Counted from the stretch's first letter, positions 43,753 to 53,816 are shown. The stretch: 64,000 nt of DNA from Vogesella sp. LIG4 (GCF_900090205.1 NZ_LT607802.1:1-64000), one strand, 5' to 3'. The notes: generated from the sequence alone by a model not told the origin. Numbers and translations are program-made.

Positions 43753-43803
43753 GCCCCGGCGCCAACGCCACGGTCAGCTGCTAAAGGTTGGCCGCATGCA
43801 AAA

Positions 43804-43833
43804 CAGCCCTGCCGGCTTACGCTGGCAGGGCTG
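43804..43833. terminator. Bidirectional terminator between permease gene and metG
   Basis: CAGCCCTGCC (43804-43813) pairs with GGCAGGGCTG (43824-43833). On the minus strand it is followed by TTTTGC. A copy of the dispersed word precedes it (43787). Confidence 0.75.
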
Positions 43834-43861
43834 GTTGTCGTTTGGCAATCGCGCTGGCTTA

Positions 43862-45931
43862 TTAGCCGATGCGCATGCCCGGCTCGGCGCCCTCATCCGC
43901 ATCCAGCAGGAACAGGCCGGTGCCGTCTTCCACGCCGGAGGCGCACACGATCATGCCCTGCGACACGCCAAAGCGCATCTTGCGCTCGGCCAGGTTGGCC
44001 ACCACGATCACCTTGCGGCCAACCAGCTGTTCCGGCTGCTGGTAGGCGGCGCGGATGCCGGAGAAGATGTTGCGGGTTTCAAAGCCCAGGTCGACGCTGA
44101 ACTGCAGCAGCTTGTCGGAGCCGTCCACGAAGCTGCAGGCCAGCACCTTGCCCACGCGCAGGTCCAGCTTGGCAAAGTCGTCGATCTTGATGGTGTCGGC
44201 CAGCGGCTCGTAGTTGGCCGCAGCGGCCGGTGCTTGTGCTTCCATGCTCTGTTTGTTCGCTTCGATGAGTTTTTCGATCAGCACCGGGTCGATGCGCTGC
44301 ATCAGGTGCTGGTACGGTTTGATGGTGTGGTTCAGCAGCAGCTGCTGCGCATCGGCCCACTGCAGCGGCGCGATGTCGAGGAACGCTTCCACGCTCTCCG
44401 CCAGCTTGGGCAGTACCGGCTTCAGGTACAGGGTGAGCAGGCGGAAGGCGTTGATCAGCACGCTGCACACTTCGTGCAGGCGCGCGTCCTGGCCTTCCTG
44501 CTTGGCCAGTTCCCACGGCTTGTTGGCGTCCACGTAGCCGTTGACGATATCGGCAATGGCCATGATCTCGCGCAGCGCCTTGGCGTATTCGCGCGCTTCG
44601 AAAGCGGCGGCGATGTTCTCCGCCTCGCCGGCGATATTGCCCAGCAGACGGGTTTCGTCTTCAAGGTTGGCCGCAAGCAGGCCGCCGAAGCGCTTGGTGA
44701 TGAAGCCGGCAGCGCGGCTGGCGATGTTGACGTATTTGCCCACCACGTCGGAGTTCACCCGCGCCACGAAGTCGGACAGGCTCAGGTCGATGTCTTCGAT
44801 GCGGCCGTTGAGCTTGCCGGCGATGTAGTAGCGCATCCACTCCGGGTTCAGGCCGCAATCGAGGTAGCTCTTGGCGGTGATGAAGGTGCCGCGCGACTTG
44901 GACATCTTCTGGCCGTCCACGGTCAGGAAGCCGTGGGCGAACACACCGGTGGGCGCGCGGTAGCCAGAGTATTTCAGCATGGCCGGCCAGAACAGCGCGT
45001 GGAAGTACAGGATGTCCTTGCCGATGAAGTGGTACATCTCGGCGTCGGAATCGGCGCGGAAGTAGTCATCGAAATCGATGCCGCTGCGCTCGCACAGGTT
45101 CTTGAAGCTGGCCATGTAGCCGATGGGCGCATCCAGCCACACGTAGAAGTACTTGCCCGGCGCATCCGGAATCTCGAAGCCGAAGTACGGCGCATCACGG
45201 CTGATGTCCCAGTCCTGCAGGCCGCCTTCGATCCACTCGTTCATCTTGTTCAGCGACTCGGGCTGCAGGTGCGGCTGGCTCACGCCGTCGGCGCGCACAC
45301 TGCTGCCGCCGGTCCAGCCCTTGAGGAAGTCCACGCACTCGCCCAGGCGGAAGAAGAAATGCTCGGAGGTCTTCAGCACCGGGGTGGCGCCGGATACCGC
45401 CGAGTACGGGTTCTTCAGCTCGGTGGGGTTGTAGGTGGCGCCACACACTTCACAGTTGTCGCCGTACTGGTCCTTGGCGCCGCACTTCGGGCATTCGCCC
45501 TTCACGAAGCGGTCCGGCAGGAACATCAGCTTTTCCGGGTCGAACAGCTGCTCGATGGTGCGGCTGACGATCTTGCCGTCGGCCTTCAGCGTCTTGTAGA
45601 TGTGCTCGGCGAAGTGTTTGTTCTCCGGCGAGTTGGTGCTGTAGTAGTTGTCGTAGCCGATGTGGAAACCGCTGAAGTCGGCCAGGTGCTCGCTCTTCAC
45701 GCGTTCGATCAGCTGCTCCGGGGTGATGCCCTGCTTTTCCGCCGCCAGCATGATGGGCGCACCGTGGGTGTCGTCGGCGCACACGTAGTGGCAGTCATGA
45801 CCACGCATCTTCTGGAAGCGCACCCAGACGTCGGTCTGGATGTGTTCGAGCATGTGACCAAGGTGGATGGCGCCGTTGGCATACGGCAGCGCGCTGGTTA
45901 CCAGAATCTTGCGTTTGCTGGGTTTGGTCAT
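43862..45931 (-). CDS. metG: Methionyl-tRNA synthetase
   Basis: 689 residues from the ATG at 45931 ([20 protein letters not shown]). The class I HIGH-type motif is HLGH, the second is KMSKS, and the zinc knuckle reads CPKCG...CEVCG. A C-terminal tRNA-binding (OB-fold) domain begins near [15 protein letters not shown] (about 585). It charges initiator and elongator tRNA with methionine. The open frame upstream of 45931 is untranslated. Three copies of the dispersed word lie inside, two in the linker and C-terminal regions. Confidence 0.97.
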   Translation of the reverse strand: MTKPSKRKILVTSALPYANGAIHLGHMLEHIQTDVWVRFQKMRGHDCHYVCADDTHGAPIMLAAEKQGITPEQLIERVKSEHLADFSGFHIGYDNYYSTNSPENKHFAEHIYKTLKADGKIVSRTIEQLFDPEKLMFLPDRFVKGECPKCGAKDQYGDNCEVCGATYNPTELKNPYSAVSGATPVLKTSEHFFFRLGECVDFLKGWTGGSSVRADGVSQPHLQPESLNKMNEWIEGGLQDWDISRDAPYFGFEIPDAPGKYFYVWLDAPIGYMASFKNLCERSGIDFDDYFRADSDAEMYHFIGKDILYFHALFWPAMLKYSGYRAPTGVFAHGFLTVDGQKMSKSRGTFITAKSYLDCGLNPEWMRYYIAGKLNGRIEDIDLSLSDFVARVNSDVVGKYVNIASRAAGFITKRFGGLLAANLEDETRLLGNIAGEAENIAAAFEAREYAKALREIMAIADIVNGYVDANKPWELAKQEGQDARLHEVCSVLINAFRLLTLYLKPVLPKLAESVEAFLDIAPLQWADAQQLLLNHTIKPYQHLMQRIDPVLIEKLIEANKQSMEAQAPAAAANYEPLADTIKIDDFAKLDLRVGKVLACSFVDGSDKLLQFSVDLGFETRNIFSGIRAAYQQPEQLVGRKVIVVANLAERKMRFGVSQGMIVCASGVEDGTGLFLLDADEGAEPGMRIG

Positions 45932-46045
45932 GGGTGCATCCCGGTTGGTATTCTGAAACGGTCGATTATAGCGGCCAAGCCTGCCCTTACCCACCCCCTT
46001 TTTGCCTGGCTGCGGGGGCAGCAAAACGGCTGCTGGTCGCGAAGG

Positions 46046-46069
46046 GTTGGCCGCAAGAATGCGGCCAAC
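46046..46069. terminator. Terminator made of two inverted GTTGGCCGCA words
   Basis: GTTGGCCGCA (46046-46055) and TGCGGCCAAC (46060-46069) pair perfectly around AGAA, eight bases after the stop of the MdfA-like gene. A T run is lacking, so its strength as a terminator is uncertain. Confidence 0.68.
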
Positions 46070-46077
46070 TCATGTAC

Positions 46078-47328
46078 TTAGATGCCCTGTGGCAGCAGGT
46101 CCGGGTCGCTGCGCTCGGCCATGGCCAGCTTCACCTGCGGCCGCGCCAGCAGCACGAAAGCGCTGGAGAACAGCAGTGCCATGGCGGCAAAACCCGGCAG
46201 GCCGGCCGTCAGGTAGGCCCAGCGGAACAGCTCGATGCCCAGCGCGTAGCCGGCCATCGACAGCATGCTCATGCCGGCGGACACAATGCCCTTGGCCTGG
46301 ATGCTGGCGGTGAGCGCAAAGCGGTACAGCACGGCAAAGGACAGCCCCTCGCCCAGCGCCATCAGCGACATGCCCAGCGCCAGGTACACGTGGCGGTTGG
46401 TCGCAAACACCACGCTGCCCAGCATCAGCAGCAGGCCGGCCAGCAGCGGCCACATGCCCACCAGCACCGAGCGGCCCAGCGGCCAGCGTTCGGCCAGCAG
46501 CGCCAGCAGCAGGTTGCCGCCGATCAGGCCGGCGAATACCGGAATCTGCCACAGGCCGTACTGCAGCGCGGACAGGCCCATGTCTTCCACCAGCAGCACC
46601 GGCGACAGCGCGATCCACGCCATCAGCGGCATGGCCAGCAGCGGAATGCACAGCGCGGCGCGCACGAAGCGGCCATGGCGCAGCAGACGCGAGTAGCCCT
46701 GCCACAGCGCGCGCGGCGTCAGCTTGACCTCGGCCGAAGGCTGGCGGGTTTCCGGCATCTTCCAGCACAAGCCCAGCAGCGCGATGAAGGAGAACAGTGC
46801 GATCAGCAGGAAGCCGGTGCGCCACGGCGCCAGCGTCACCAGCGCGGCGCCGGCCAGCGGGCCGGCCAGCGGCGCGATCAGCGCCACATTGGCCATCAGC
46901 GCGGTAACGCGCACCGCGGTGGTTTCGGCATAGGCTTCCTGGATGGCGGCGTAGCCGACGGCATTGATGAAGCACAGCCCGAAGCCCTGCAGCACGCGCA
47001 GCAGCATATAGCTGTGGATATCGTTCACCAGGTAGGTGGCCAGGCAGCTGGCGGTAAACCACATCACCCCGCCCAGCAGCACCGGGCGGCGGCCGAAGCG
47101 GTCGGACAGCGGGCCGGTAAGCCAGGGCAGCAGCGCGCCGCCCAGCAGATAGGCGGTCATCGACAGCGGCACCCAGGAGGTATCGACGCCGAATTCCTGC
47201 ACCACTTGCAGCATGGCCGGCTGCGCCATGTCATTGCCGATGTAGACGGCGAACTCGAACAGCACCAGCGCCAGCGGGAACAGCAGCGTGGTGAGGTTGA
47301 GGCGGGAAATCTTGTCTTGCTGATTCAA
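46078..47328 (-). CDS. MdfA-like multidrug MFS transporter
   Basis: 416 residues from a TTG start at 47328 with GAGG eight bases upstream. The frame stays open to 47484, but that part is arginine-rich and not MFS-like. Twelve membrane helices. Text FPLALVLFEFAVYIGNDMAQPAML, WVPLSMTAYLLGGALLPWLTGPLSDRFGRRPV and GYAAIQEAYAE closely matches E. coli MdfA, including the acidic residue in helix 1 needed for cation binding. It probably extrudes lipophilic and cationic drugs with proton antiport. Confidence 0.82.
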   Translation of the reverse strand: MNQQDKISRLNLTTLLFPLALVLFEFAVYIGNDMAQPAMLQVVQEFGVDTSWVPLSMTAYLLGGALLPWLTGPLSDRFGRRPVLLGGVMWFTASCLATYLVNDIHSYMLLRVLQGFGLCFINAVGYAAIQEAYAETTAVRVTALMANVALIAPLAGPLAGAALVTLAPWRTGFLLIALFSFIALLGLCWKMPETRQPSAEVKLTPRALWQGYSRLLRHGRFVRAALCIPLLAMPLMAWIALSPVLLVEDMGLSALQYGLWQIPVFAGLIGGNLLLALLAERWPLGRSVLVGMWPLLAGLLLMLGSVVFATNRHVYLALGMSLMALGEGLSFAVLYRFALTASIQAKGIVSAGMSMLSMAGYALGIELFRWAYLTAGLPGFAAMALLFSSAFVLLARPQVKLAMAERSDPDLLPQGI

Positions 47329-47513
47329 ACGGAAACCTCGAACGCGTCGCGAAACAAAACACCGTTTCGTACGAAAAAAGGGGTGGATTCTACGCGAAAT
47401 CAGCCAGTTATCCAAGCAACACCGCCCGGAGCGCCGCCGCCGGCGCACAGCGGCTGCGCTTTGGGCTATCATTTCCGCCAACACGCCGGCTCGTACCGGG
47501 CGGCAAATCCGAC

Positions 47514-47519
47514 TAAAAT
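47514..47519 (+). promoter_or_regulatory. apbC -10 element
   Basis: TAAAAT in the context GACTAAAATGCTCGG, 31 bases before the apbC start; the -35 region is weak. Confidence 0.5.
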
Positions 47520-47549
47520 GCTCGGCTATCCAATCAGGTCTCCACTGCT

Positions 47550-48707
47550 ATGTTCTCCCGACTAGGCAAACTGTTCGGCGCCGGCGCCGACGACTCCGCA
47601 CGGAACCCCACCATGACCCCGACCCACAGCGACGACGACATCCTGACCGCACTCGGCAGCCTCATCGACCCCGACACCGGCAAACCCTACCGCCACGCCA
47701 AGGGCGTGAGCATTGCCGCCAACGATGCGCAGCAGCTGGTAGTGAACGTCACCCTGCCCTACCCGGCGCAGAGCCGCTTTGCCGCCATCCGCAGCGAATT
47801 CCTGGCCGCGCTGGCGCCGTTCGCCGACGGCCGCCAGCCGCAGGTGAACGTGGCCAGCCAGATCACCAGCCACGCGGTACAGCGTGGCCTGTCGCCGCTG
47901 CCCGGGGTGAAGAACATCATCGCCGTGTCGTCCGGCAAGGGCGGCGTGGGCAAATCCACCACTGCGGCCAACCTGGCGCTGGCCCTGGCGGCCGAAGGCG
48001 CCCGCGTCGGCATTCTGGATGCCGACATCTACGGCCCGTCGCAGCCCTTGATGATGGGCCAGCAGGGCCACAAGCCGGAGTCGGACAACGGCAAACTGCT
48101 GCCGCTCATCGCCCATGGCGTGCAGACCATGTCCATCGGCTACCTGGTGGACGAGGATCAGGCCATGGTGTGGCGCGGCCCGATGGTGAGCCAGGCGCTG
48201 CAGCAGCTGCTGAACGACACGCTGTGGGACAACCTTGATTACCTGGTGATCGACATGCCGCCGGGCACCGGCGACGTGCAGCTGACGCTGTCGCAGAAGG
48301 TGCCGGTAACCGGCGCCATCATCGTCACCACGCCGCAGGACATCGCGCTCCTGGACGCCAAGAAGGGCCTGAAGATGTTCGAGAAGGTGGGCGTGCCGGT
48401 GCTGGGCATCGTCGAGAACATGGCCATGCACGTGTGCAGCAACTGCGGCCACGAGGAACACATCTTCGGCCACGGCGGTGCCGAGCGCATGGCCGAGCAG
48501 TACGGCGTGCCGGTGCTGGGCTCGCTGCCGCTGGACCTGTCCATCCGCCTGGCTACCGACGAAGGCAAGCCGACGGTGGTGGCCGAGCCGGGCGGCAAGT
48601 TGGCCGCACGCTACCAGGACATCGCCCGCAAGCTGGCGGTGAAGGTGGGCGAGAAGGCACGCGACTTCTCCAGCAAGATCCCCAAGATCGTGATCCAGAA
48701 CAACTGA
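47550..48707 (+). CDS. apbC: Iron-sulfur cluster carrier ATPase ApbC (Mrp/NBP35 family)
   Basis: 385 residues. An N-terminal MIP18-like domain (about 25-110) precedes the deviant Walker A SSGKGGVGKSTT (about 130). The Fe-S ligand motif CSNCGHEEHIFG sits near 293. It binds and transfers [4Fe-4S] clusters to client enzymes in the cytoplasm. A short basic head (residues 1-20) is unusual, and the ATG at 47613 would also give a good protein. Followed after 11 bases by murI. Two copies of the dispersed word encode TAANL and LAAR. Confidence 0.92.
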   Translation: MFSRLGKLFGAGADDSARNPTMTPTHSDDDILTALGSLIDPDTGKPYRHAKGVSIAANDAQQLVVNVTLPYPAQSRFAAIRSEFLAALAPFADGRQPQVNVASQITSHAVQRGLSPLPGVKNIIAVSSGKGGVGKSTTAANLALALAAEGARVGILDADIYGPSQPLMMGQQGHKPESDNGKLLPLIAHGVQTMSIGYLVDEDQAMVWRGPMVSQALQQLLNDTLWDNLDYLVIDMPPGTGDVQLTLSQKVPVTGAIIVTTPQDIALLDAKKGLKMFEKVGVPVLGIVENMAMHVCSNCGHEEHIFGHGGAERMAEQYGVPVLGSLPLDLSIRLATDEGKPTVVAEPGGKLAARYQDIARKLAVKVGEKARDFSSKIPKIVIQNN

Positions 48708-48718
48708 GCGGGCTGCGC

Positions 48719-49507
48719 ATGATCGGCATGTTCGATTCCGGCCTCGGCGGCCTGTCGGTGTGGCGGCAACTGGTGCGCACGCTGCCGCACGAGTCGGTGC
48801 TGTACCTGGCCGACCAGGGCTATTGCCCGTACGGCGAGCGCAGCCAGGCGCAGATCATCGCCCGCGCCGAGGTGATTACCGACTACCTGCTGGCGCAGGG
48901 CGCCACCCTGCTGCTAATTGCCTGCAACACCGCCACCAGCGCGGCGGTGCGCCACCTGCGCGCCCGCTACCCCCAGCTGCCGATTGTCGGCATGGAGCCG
49001 GCGATCAAGCCCGCGGTGCAGGCCACGCAAAGCGGCCGCGTCGGCGTGCTGGCCACCCGCGCCACGCTGGCCGGCAGCAAGTTCCGCGAGCTGGCCGAGC
49101 AGTTCCGCCAGCAGGCGCAGATCGTGTGCCAGCCGGGCGAAGGCTTCGTGGAGCTGGTGGAAAGCGGTGAGCTGGCCAGCCAGCAGGCACGCGACACGGT
49201 AAGCCAGTCGCTGGCGCCGCTGCTGGCCGCCGGCGTGGATCACGTGGTGCTGGGCTGTACCCACTACCCGTTCCTGGCGCCGCTGCTGCGCGACCTGCTG
49301 CCAGCGCACATCGACCTGATCGACCCCAGCGACGCAGTGGTACGCCAGACCGCGCGCCTGCTGACACAACACCAGCTGGCCGCGCCGGCGGATGCAGCGG
49401 CGGCCTATCGTTTTGTCAGCACCGGCGATACCGGCTGCATGCAGACCTTCATGCGCCAGATCCTGGGCCGCGACGACGCGGTGGAGTATTTGCCGCTGGC
49501 GGGTTAA
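48719..49507 (+). CDS. murI: Glutamate racemase
   Basis: 262 residues from the ATG at 48719. The two catalytic cysteines are in IACNTATSAA (about 71) and LGCTHYPF (about 182), and the N terminus MIGMFDSGLGGLSV is diagnostic. It makes D-glutamate for peptidoglycan. Probably co-transcribed with apbC (11-base gap). It ends in an exceptionally strong terminator at 49525-49570. Confidence 0.96.
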   Translation: MIGMFDSGLGGLSVWRQLVRTLPHESVLYLADQGYCPYGERSQAQIIARAEVITDYLLAQGATLLLIACNTATSAAVRHLRARYPQLPIVGMEPAIKPAVQATQSGRVGVLATRATLAGSKFRELAEQFRQQAQIVCQPGEGFVELVESGELASQQARDTVSQSLAPLLAAGVDHVVLGCTHYPFLAPLLRDLLPAHIDLIDPSDAVVRQTARLLTQHQLAAPADAAAAYRFVSTGDTGCMQTFMRQILGRDDAVEYLPLAG

Positions 49508-49524
49508 GTCTCGTAGCCGAACAA

Positions 49525-49570
49525 AAAAAAACATGCGGCCAACCCGTAAAGGTTGGCCGCATGTTTTTTT
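49525..49570. terminator. 20-base-stem terminator built from two GTTGGCCGCA words
   Basis: Perfect stem 49525-49544 with 49551-49570 around CGTAAA. The GC core of each arm is one full word (49534-49543 and 49552-49561), and the outer part is A7/T7. It works in either orientation and follows murI. Confidence 0.93.
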
Positions 49571-49605
49571 GTCACTGTGCAGCCCGGATAAGCGGCGACA
49601 CAGCA

Positions 49606-49696
49606 GGGCGAAAGCCCGGTGTTGCCGGGCGTTCCGCCATGCCGCAGCTACCTCGCCACATGATGGCGGAACGCCCGCTTTGCGGGCTTCCGCCCT
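49606..49696. repeat. Inverted REP-like pair
   Basis: Two modules in inverted orientation: 49606-49639 (GGGCG...GTTCCGCCA, containing GCCCGG/CCGGGC) and 49664-49695 (TGGCGGAACGCCCG...TTCCGCCC, containing GCCCGC/GCGGGC). They share the end text TGGCGGAACG/CGTTCCGCCA. It lies between murI and metY, right against the metY stop. Confidence 0.7.
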
Positions 49697-49700
49697 ACCA

Positions 49701-50993
49701 TTAGCCCGCCGCCTGCAGCGCCTGCTCCACGTCGGCCCAGATATCGTCGATATGCTCGATGCCGATCGACAGCCGCACCATCTCCGGGCGCACGCCGGCG
49801 CGCAGTTGCTCTTCCGGCGACAGCTGGCGGTGGGTGGTGGAGGCCGGGTGGCAGGCCAGGCTCTTGGCGTCGCCAATGTTCACCAGCCGGGTAACCAGCT
49901 GCAGCGCGTCGATGAAGCGGCCACCGGCCGCCTCGCCGCCCTTGATGCCGAAGGACAGGATGCCGGAGGCGCGGCCGCCCAGGTATTTGTCCACCAGCGG
50001 GCGGCTTGGGTGGCCTTCCAGCGCGGCGTATTCCACCCACTCCACCGCCGGGTGTGCGGCCAACCTTTGTGCCACGGTCAGGGTGTTGTCGCAGATGCGG
50101 TCCATGCGCAGCGCCAGGGTTTCGATGCCCTGCAGGATCTGGTGCGAGTTGAACGGCGAGATGGCAGCGCCCATATTGCGCAGCGGCACCACGCGGGCAC
50201 GGGCGATGTAGGCGGCGGCGCCCAGCACTTCCACGTAGTTGACGCCGTGGTAGCTCACGTCCGGGGTGTTCAGACGCACGAAACGCTCTTTGTGCTCGCC
50301 CCACGGGAACTTGCCGGAATCGACGATGATGCCGCCGATGCTGCCACCGTGGCCGCCCATGTACTTGGTGAGGCTGTGCACCACGATGTCGGCGCCGTGC
50401 TCGAACGGCCGGCACAGGTAGGGCGAGGGCACGGTGTTGTCGACGATCAGCGGCAGGCCGTGGCGATGCGCTTCCTCGGCGAAGGCGCCGAAGTCCACCA
50501 CATTGCCCAGCGGGTTGCCGATGGATTCGCAGAATACCGCCTTGGTGCGCGCATCCACCTTGCCGGCAATCGCCTGCGGCTCGCGCGGGTCGATGAAGCG
50601 CACCTCGATGCCCAGCTGCGGGAAGGTGTGCGCGAACAGGTTGTAGGTACCGCCGTACAGCGTGCTGGTGGCGATGATGTTGTCGCCGGCCTCGGCAATG
50701 GTCTGGATGGCGTAGGTGATGGCCGCCATGCCGGAAGCCACCGCCAGCGCGCCGATGCCGCCTTCCAGCTCGGCCACGCGCTGCTCCAGCACCGCGGTGG
50801 TGGGGTTCATGATGCGGGTGTAGATATTGCCCTGCACCTTGAGGTCGAACAGGTCGGCGCCGTGCTGGGTGCTGTCGAAGGCGTAGCTGGTGGTCTGATA
50901 CAGCGGCACCGCCACTGCCTTGGTGGTCGGATCCGGGCTGTAGCCGCCATGTACGGCAATGGTTTCCAGTTTAAACGACTTATTATTGCTCAT
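49701..50993 (-). CDS. metY: O-acetylhomoserine aminocarboxypropyltransferase/sulfhydrylase
   Basis: 430 residues, the MetY length (longer than MetB/MetC by an insertion). The PLP lysine is in HSLTKYMGGHGGSIGG (about 208), and the N terminus FKLETIAVHGGYSPDPTTKAVAVPLYQTTSYAF is diagnostic. It makes homocysteine or methionine directly from O-acetylhomoserine and sulfide or methanethiol. Monocistronic. No SAM riboswitch or MetJ-like operator was recognised in the 206-base upstream gap. Confidence 0.94.
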   Translation of the reverse strand: MSNNKSFKLETIAVHGGYSPDPTTKAVAVPLYQTTSYAFDSTQHGADLFDLKVQGNIYTRIMNPTTAVLEQRVAELEGGIGALAVASGMAAITYAIQTIAEAGDNIIATSTLYGGTYNLFAHTFPQLGIEVRFIDPREPQAIAGKVDARTKAVFCESIGNPLGNVVDFGAFAEEAHRHGLPLIVDNTVPSPYLCRPFEHGADIVVHSLTKYMGGHGGSIGGIIVDSGKFPWGEHKERFVRLNTPDVSYHGVNYVEVLGAAAYIARARVVPLRNMGAAISPFNSHQILQGIETLALRMDRICDNTLTVAQRLAAHPAVEWVEYAALEGHPSRPLVDKYLGGRASGILSFGIKGGEAAGGRFIDALQLVTRLVNIGDAKSLACHPASTTHRQLSPEEQLRAGVRPEMVRLSIGIEHIDDIWADVEQALQAAG

Positions 50994-51199
50994 CTCAAGT
51001 TGTCCCTATATGTTGTATTGCAGACGCTGCTGGCGGAAAATGCTGCCGCTGCTACCTTACCGTGCCGGCGTCTCAGGACAAACCCATAAAATTGCATAAC
51101 TTGATCAAGATCCTGCCGATTAACCGGCTTCGGCCCGTTCGCGGGCGAATCGCCACACCGTCGGCTATGCTGCAGTAGCCCGCCTACCAGCCCATCACA

Positions 51200-53785
51200 A
51201 TGCCCCTGCCCCGTTTTCTTGCTTCCCGCTCACCCAGCAGCAAGCTGTTCTGGCTGCTGCTGTTGCTGCTGGCCATGCTGGCCGGCATCGTGCTGTTCTA
51301 TCACCAGGCCAACCAGCGGCTGGTCAATGATCTGCGTAATACCAACCGCATTCATGCGGCCAACCTGCACGTCAGCAGCGATATCCTCGGCCTGCTGGGC
51401 ACGCTGCAGAACCAGCTCAGCCAGCTGGTGGAAGACGACCGCGACGGCAAGCTCGACTACCAGGAACTGAATCGCCGCATGGCCGGCATCGAGGCACGGC
51501 TGGCGCAGCTGCAGCAACTGCCCAAGGAGCTGCTGCCGCCACCGGCGCAGCAGCCCAATGCGCAGCAGATCGTGATGCTGCAACGCGAAATCGCGCGCAA
51601 TCTCGACAGCTTCGAACTGCAGGCCAGCGGCCTGCTGCTGCTGGTGCGCTCCGATACCCAGCATGCGCGGCAGCAGGCGATCCTGATCACCCGCCAGGTG
51701 CGCGACGACCTTGAGCAGCTGTCGGACCTGGTGCAGCTGCAGGAACAGGCCACGCAGCAGGCGTTCGACAGCTACCTGGCCGCCTCCAGCAGCCGCTTCC
51801 GGCTGGTGGAAATCCCGCTGTTGTCGCTGGTGCTGTGCATCGTGCTGCTGATGATGCGCACCTTCCACCGCATCGGCAGCCAGATGCGGCACACCGAGCG
51901 CGCGCTGCGCCAGCTGAGCGCCGGCAACACCGCCATCGAGCTGCCAAGCAGGAACGACAGCAGCTTCCAGCCCATCGTCACCGCGCTGCAACGCTTCCGG
52001 CAGTCGCTGGAAGACAACCAGCAGACCCAGCAGCAACTGGAACAGCAGGTGCAGGACCGCACCGCCCACCTGCAGACGGCCAACCAGCAGCTGGCCGACG
52101 AGATTGCCCAGCGCCGCGAGGCGGAAAAACACCGCCGCCTGTTCGAGATCGTGTTCCGCAACACCGACAACGCGGTGCTGATCACCACCCCGGACAGCCT
52201 GATCATCACCGCCAACCAGGCTTATCTGCAGATGACCGGCCGCTCGCTGGAGGAACTGGTGGGCAAGCGCCCGCCGATCTCCAGCTCCGGCCACCACGCC
52301 GGCGAGTTCTACCAGCGGCTGTGGCACGAGCTGTCGCACCGCGGCCGCTGGCAGGGCGAGATCGTCAACCGCCACGTGGATGGCGCCCTGGTACACGCGC
52401 TGCTCACCATCAACGCCGTCTACGACGCCGACGGCACGCTCACCCACTACGTGGGCATCCTCTCCGACATCACCCAGATGAAGGCGGCGGAAAACCAGCT
52501 GCGGCGCATGGCCTATTTCGACCCACTCACCGCGCTGCCCAACCGCGTGATGCTGAAAAACCGGCTGGAACACGAAATCGAGATCGCCCGCGAAGCCAAG
52601 AAGGGCTTTGCCGTGGTGATGCTGGACCTGGACCGCTTCAAATTCGTCAACGACACCATGGGCCACAAGGCCGGTGACGAGCTGTTGATGGACGTGGCCG
52701 AGCGCCTGCGCGGCACGGTGAAGATAGAAGACACGGTGGCACGGCTGTCCGGCGACGAGTTCTGCCTGATCCTGCGCGACGGCAACCCCAGCCAGCTGGC
52801 ACTGAGCTGCGAAGCCATCCTGCAGGTGCTGAACCTGCCGTTCCGCCTGTCCGAGCGCGATGCCGAAATCGGCGCCAGCCTGGGCATCGCCATGTTCCCC
52901 ACCGACGGCGAAGACGTCATCACCCTGCTCAAGCATGCCGATGCCGCCATGTACCAGTCCAAATCGCTGGGGCGCAACCGCTACAGCTTCTTCGAGCCGG
53001 CGCTGGGGGCAAAACTGCACGACGAAATGGAGCTGTTCACCCAGCTGCGCGCCGCGGTGAAGCAGCGCGCCTTCACCCTGTTCTACCAGCCCATCATCCC
53101 GCTGCAGCCCGAGCTGCCGGGCTATGCCGAGGCGCTGCTACGTTGGCCGCAAGGCGGCAGCCATGCGTCGCCCGGGGTGTTCATTCCGTTTGCCGAAAAC
53201 CACGGCCTGATCGACGCCATCGGCGACTTCGTGCTGGACAGCGCCTGCGATTTCATCGCCCGCAGCCAGGGGGCCGGCAGCGAGCGCATCGTCAGCATCA
53301 ACCTGTCCGCCAAGCAGCTGGCGCAGGGCGATCTCACCGGCAAGCTGGCCCGCCAGGTGGCCGCCTACGGCATCGCCCCGGCCAGCATCGAACTGGAGCT
53401 GACCGAGTCGTCGCTGATCCAGGATCTGGCAGCCATCGGCGATATCCTGCAGCAGCTGCGCGAAGCCGGTTTCCGCATCGCCATCGACGACTTTGGCGCC
53501 GGCTATTCCTCGCTCAACTACCTGGTGGAATTGCCGGTGGACAAGGTGAAGATCGACCAGCGCTTCATCGGCGGCCTGGCCGACAGCCCGCGCAACCAGG
53601 CAGTGGTGGCGGCCATTCTGGAGCTGGCGCGCGCCATCGGCGTGCAGACTGTGGCCGAAGGGGTGGAAACCGCCGAGCAGCTTGCCTTCCTGCGCGCGCA
53701 CGGCTGCCACTACGCGCAGGGTTACTACTTTGCCCGCCCGATGGCGGAGGCGGACTACCGGGCATTCGTGCCGCCGGCAGGCTGA
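51200..53785 (+). CDS. Membrane-bound PAS-GGDEF-EAL cyclic-di-GMP protein
   Basis: 861 residues. Helix 1 at about 14-34, a periplasmic helical sensor (about 40-195), helix 2 at about 203-220, a HAMP-like linker, a coiled coil (about 265-305), PAS (about 310-425), GGDEF (about 430-590) and EAL (about 600-855). The GGDEF motif reads SGDEF, so synthase activity is possible but altered. The EAL side keeps EALLRW, ELTESS, IDDFGAGYSSL, KIDQRF and VAEGVET, consistent with an active phosphodiesterase. A net c-di-GMP-degrading role is likely. Monocistronic. Confidence 0.9.
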   Translation: MPLPRFLASRSPSSKLFWLLLLLLAMLAGIVLFYHQANQRLVNDLRNTNRIHAANLHVSSDILGLLGTLQNQLSQLVEDDRDGKLDYQELNRRMAGIEARLAQLQQLPKELLPPPAQQPNAQQIVMLQREIARNLDSFELQASGLLLLVRSDTQHARQQAILITRQVRDDLEQLSDLVQLQEQATQQAFDSYLAASSSRFRLVEIPLLSLVLCIVLLMMRTFHRIGSQMRHTERALRQLSAGNTAIELPSRNDSSFQPIVTALQRFRQSLEDNQQTQQQLEQQVQDRTAHLQTANQQLADEIAQRREAEKHRRLFEIVFRNTDNAVLITTPDSLIITANQAYLQMTGRSLEELVGKRPPISSSGHHAGEFYQRLWHELSHRGRWQGEIVNRHVDGALVHALLTINAVYDADGTLTHYVGILSDITQMKAAENQLRRMAYFDPLTALPNRVMLKNRLEHEIEIAREAKKGFAVVMLDLDRFKFVNDTMGHKAGDELLMDVAERLRGTVKIEDTVARLSGDEFCLILRDGNPSQLALSCEAILQVLNLPFRLSERDAEIGASLGIAMFPTDGEDVITLLKHADAAMYQSKSLGRNRYSFFEPALGAKLHDEMELFTQLRAAVKQRAFTLFYQPIIPLQPELPGYAEALLRWPQGGSHASPGVFIPFAENHGLIDAIGDFVLDSACDFIARSQGAGSERIVSINLSAKQLAQGDLTGKLARQVAAYGIAPASIELELTESSLIQDLAAIGDILQQLREAGFRIAIDDFGAGYSSLNYLVELPVDKVKIDQRFIGGLADSPRNQAVVAAILELARAIGVQTVAEGVETAEQLAFLRAHGCHYAQGYYFARPMAEADYRAFVPPAG

Positions 53786-53791
53786 AACGAC

Positions 53792-53816
53792 AACGCCCCG
53801 CACAGGGCGGGGCGTT
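53792..53816. terminator. Bidirectional terminator
   Basis: AACGCCCCGC (53792-53801) pairs with GCGGGGCGTT (53807-53816) between two convergent genes. Confidence 0.82.

Noticed and set aside
35162..46400. Near copies of the word (TTTGGCCGCA at 35162, GTTGGCCGCT near 38044, CTTGGCCGCA near 41697, GTTGGTCGCA near 46395)
   Set aside because: One-mismatch versions are expected by decay or chance and were not counted.
47329..47484. N-terminal extension of the MdfA-like protein to 47484
   Set aside because: The added residues are arginine-rich and lie in the promoter region; the TTG at 47328 has a ribosome-binding site and matches MdfA length.
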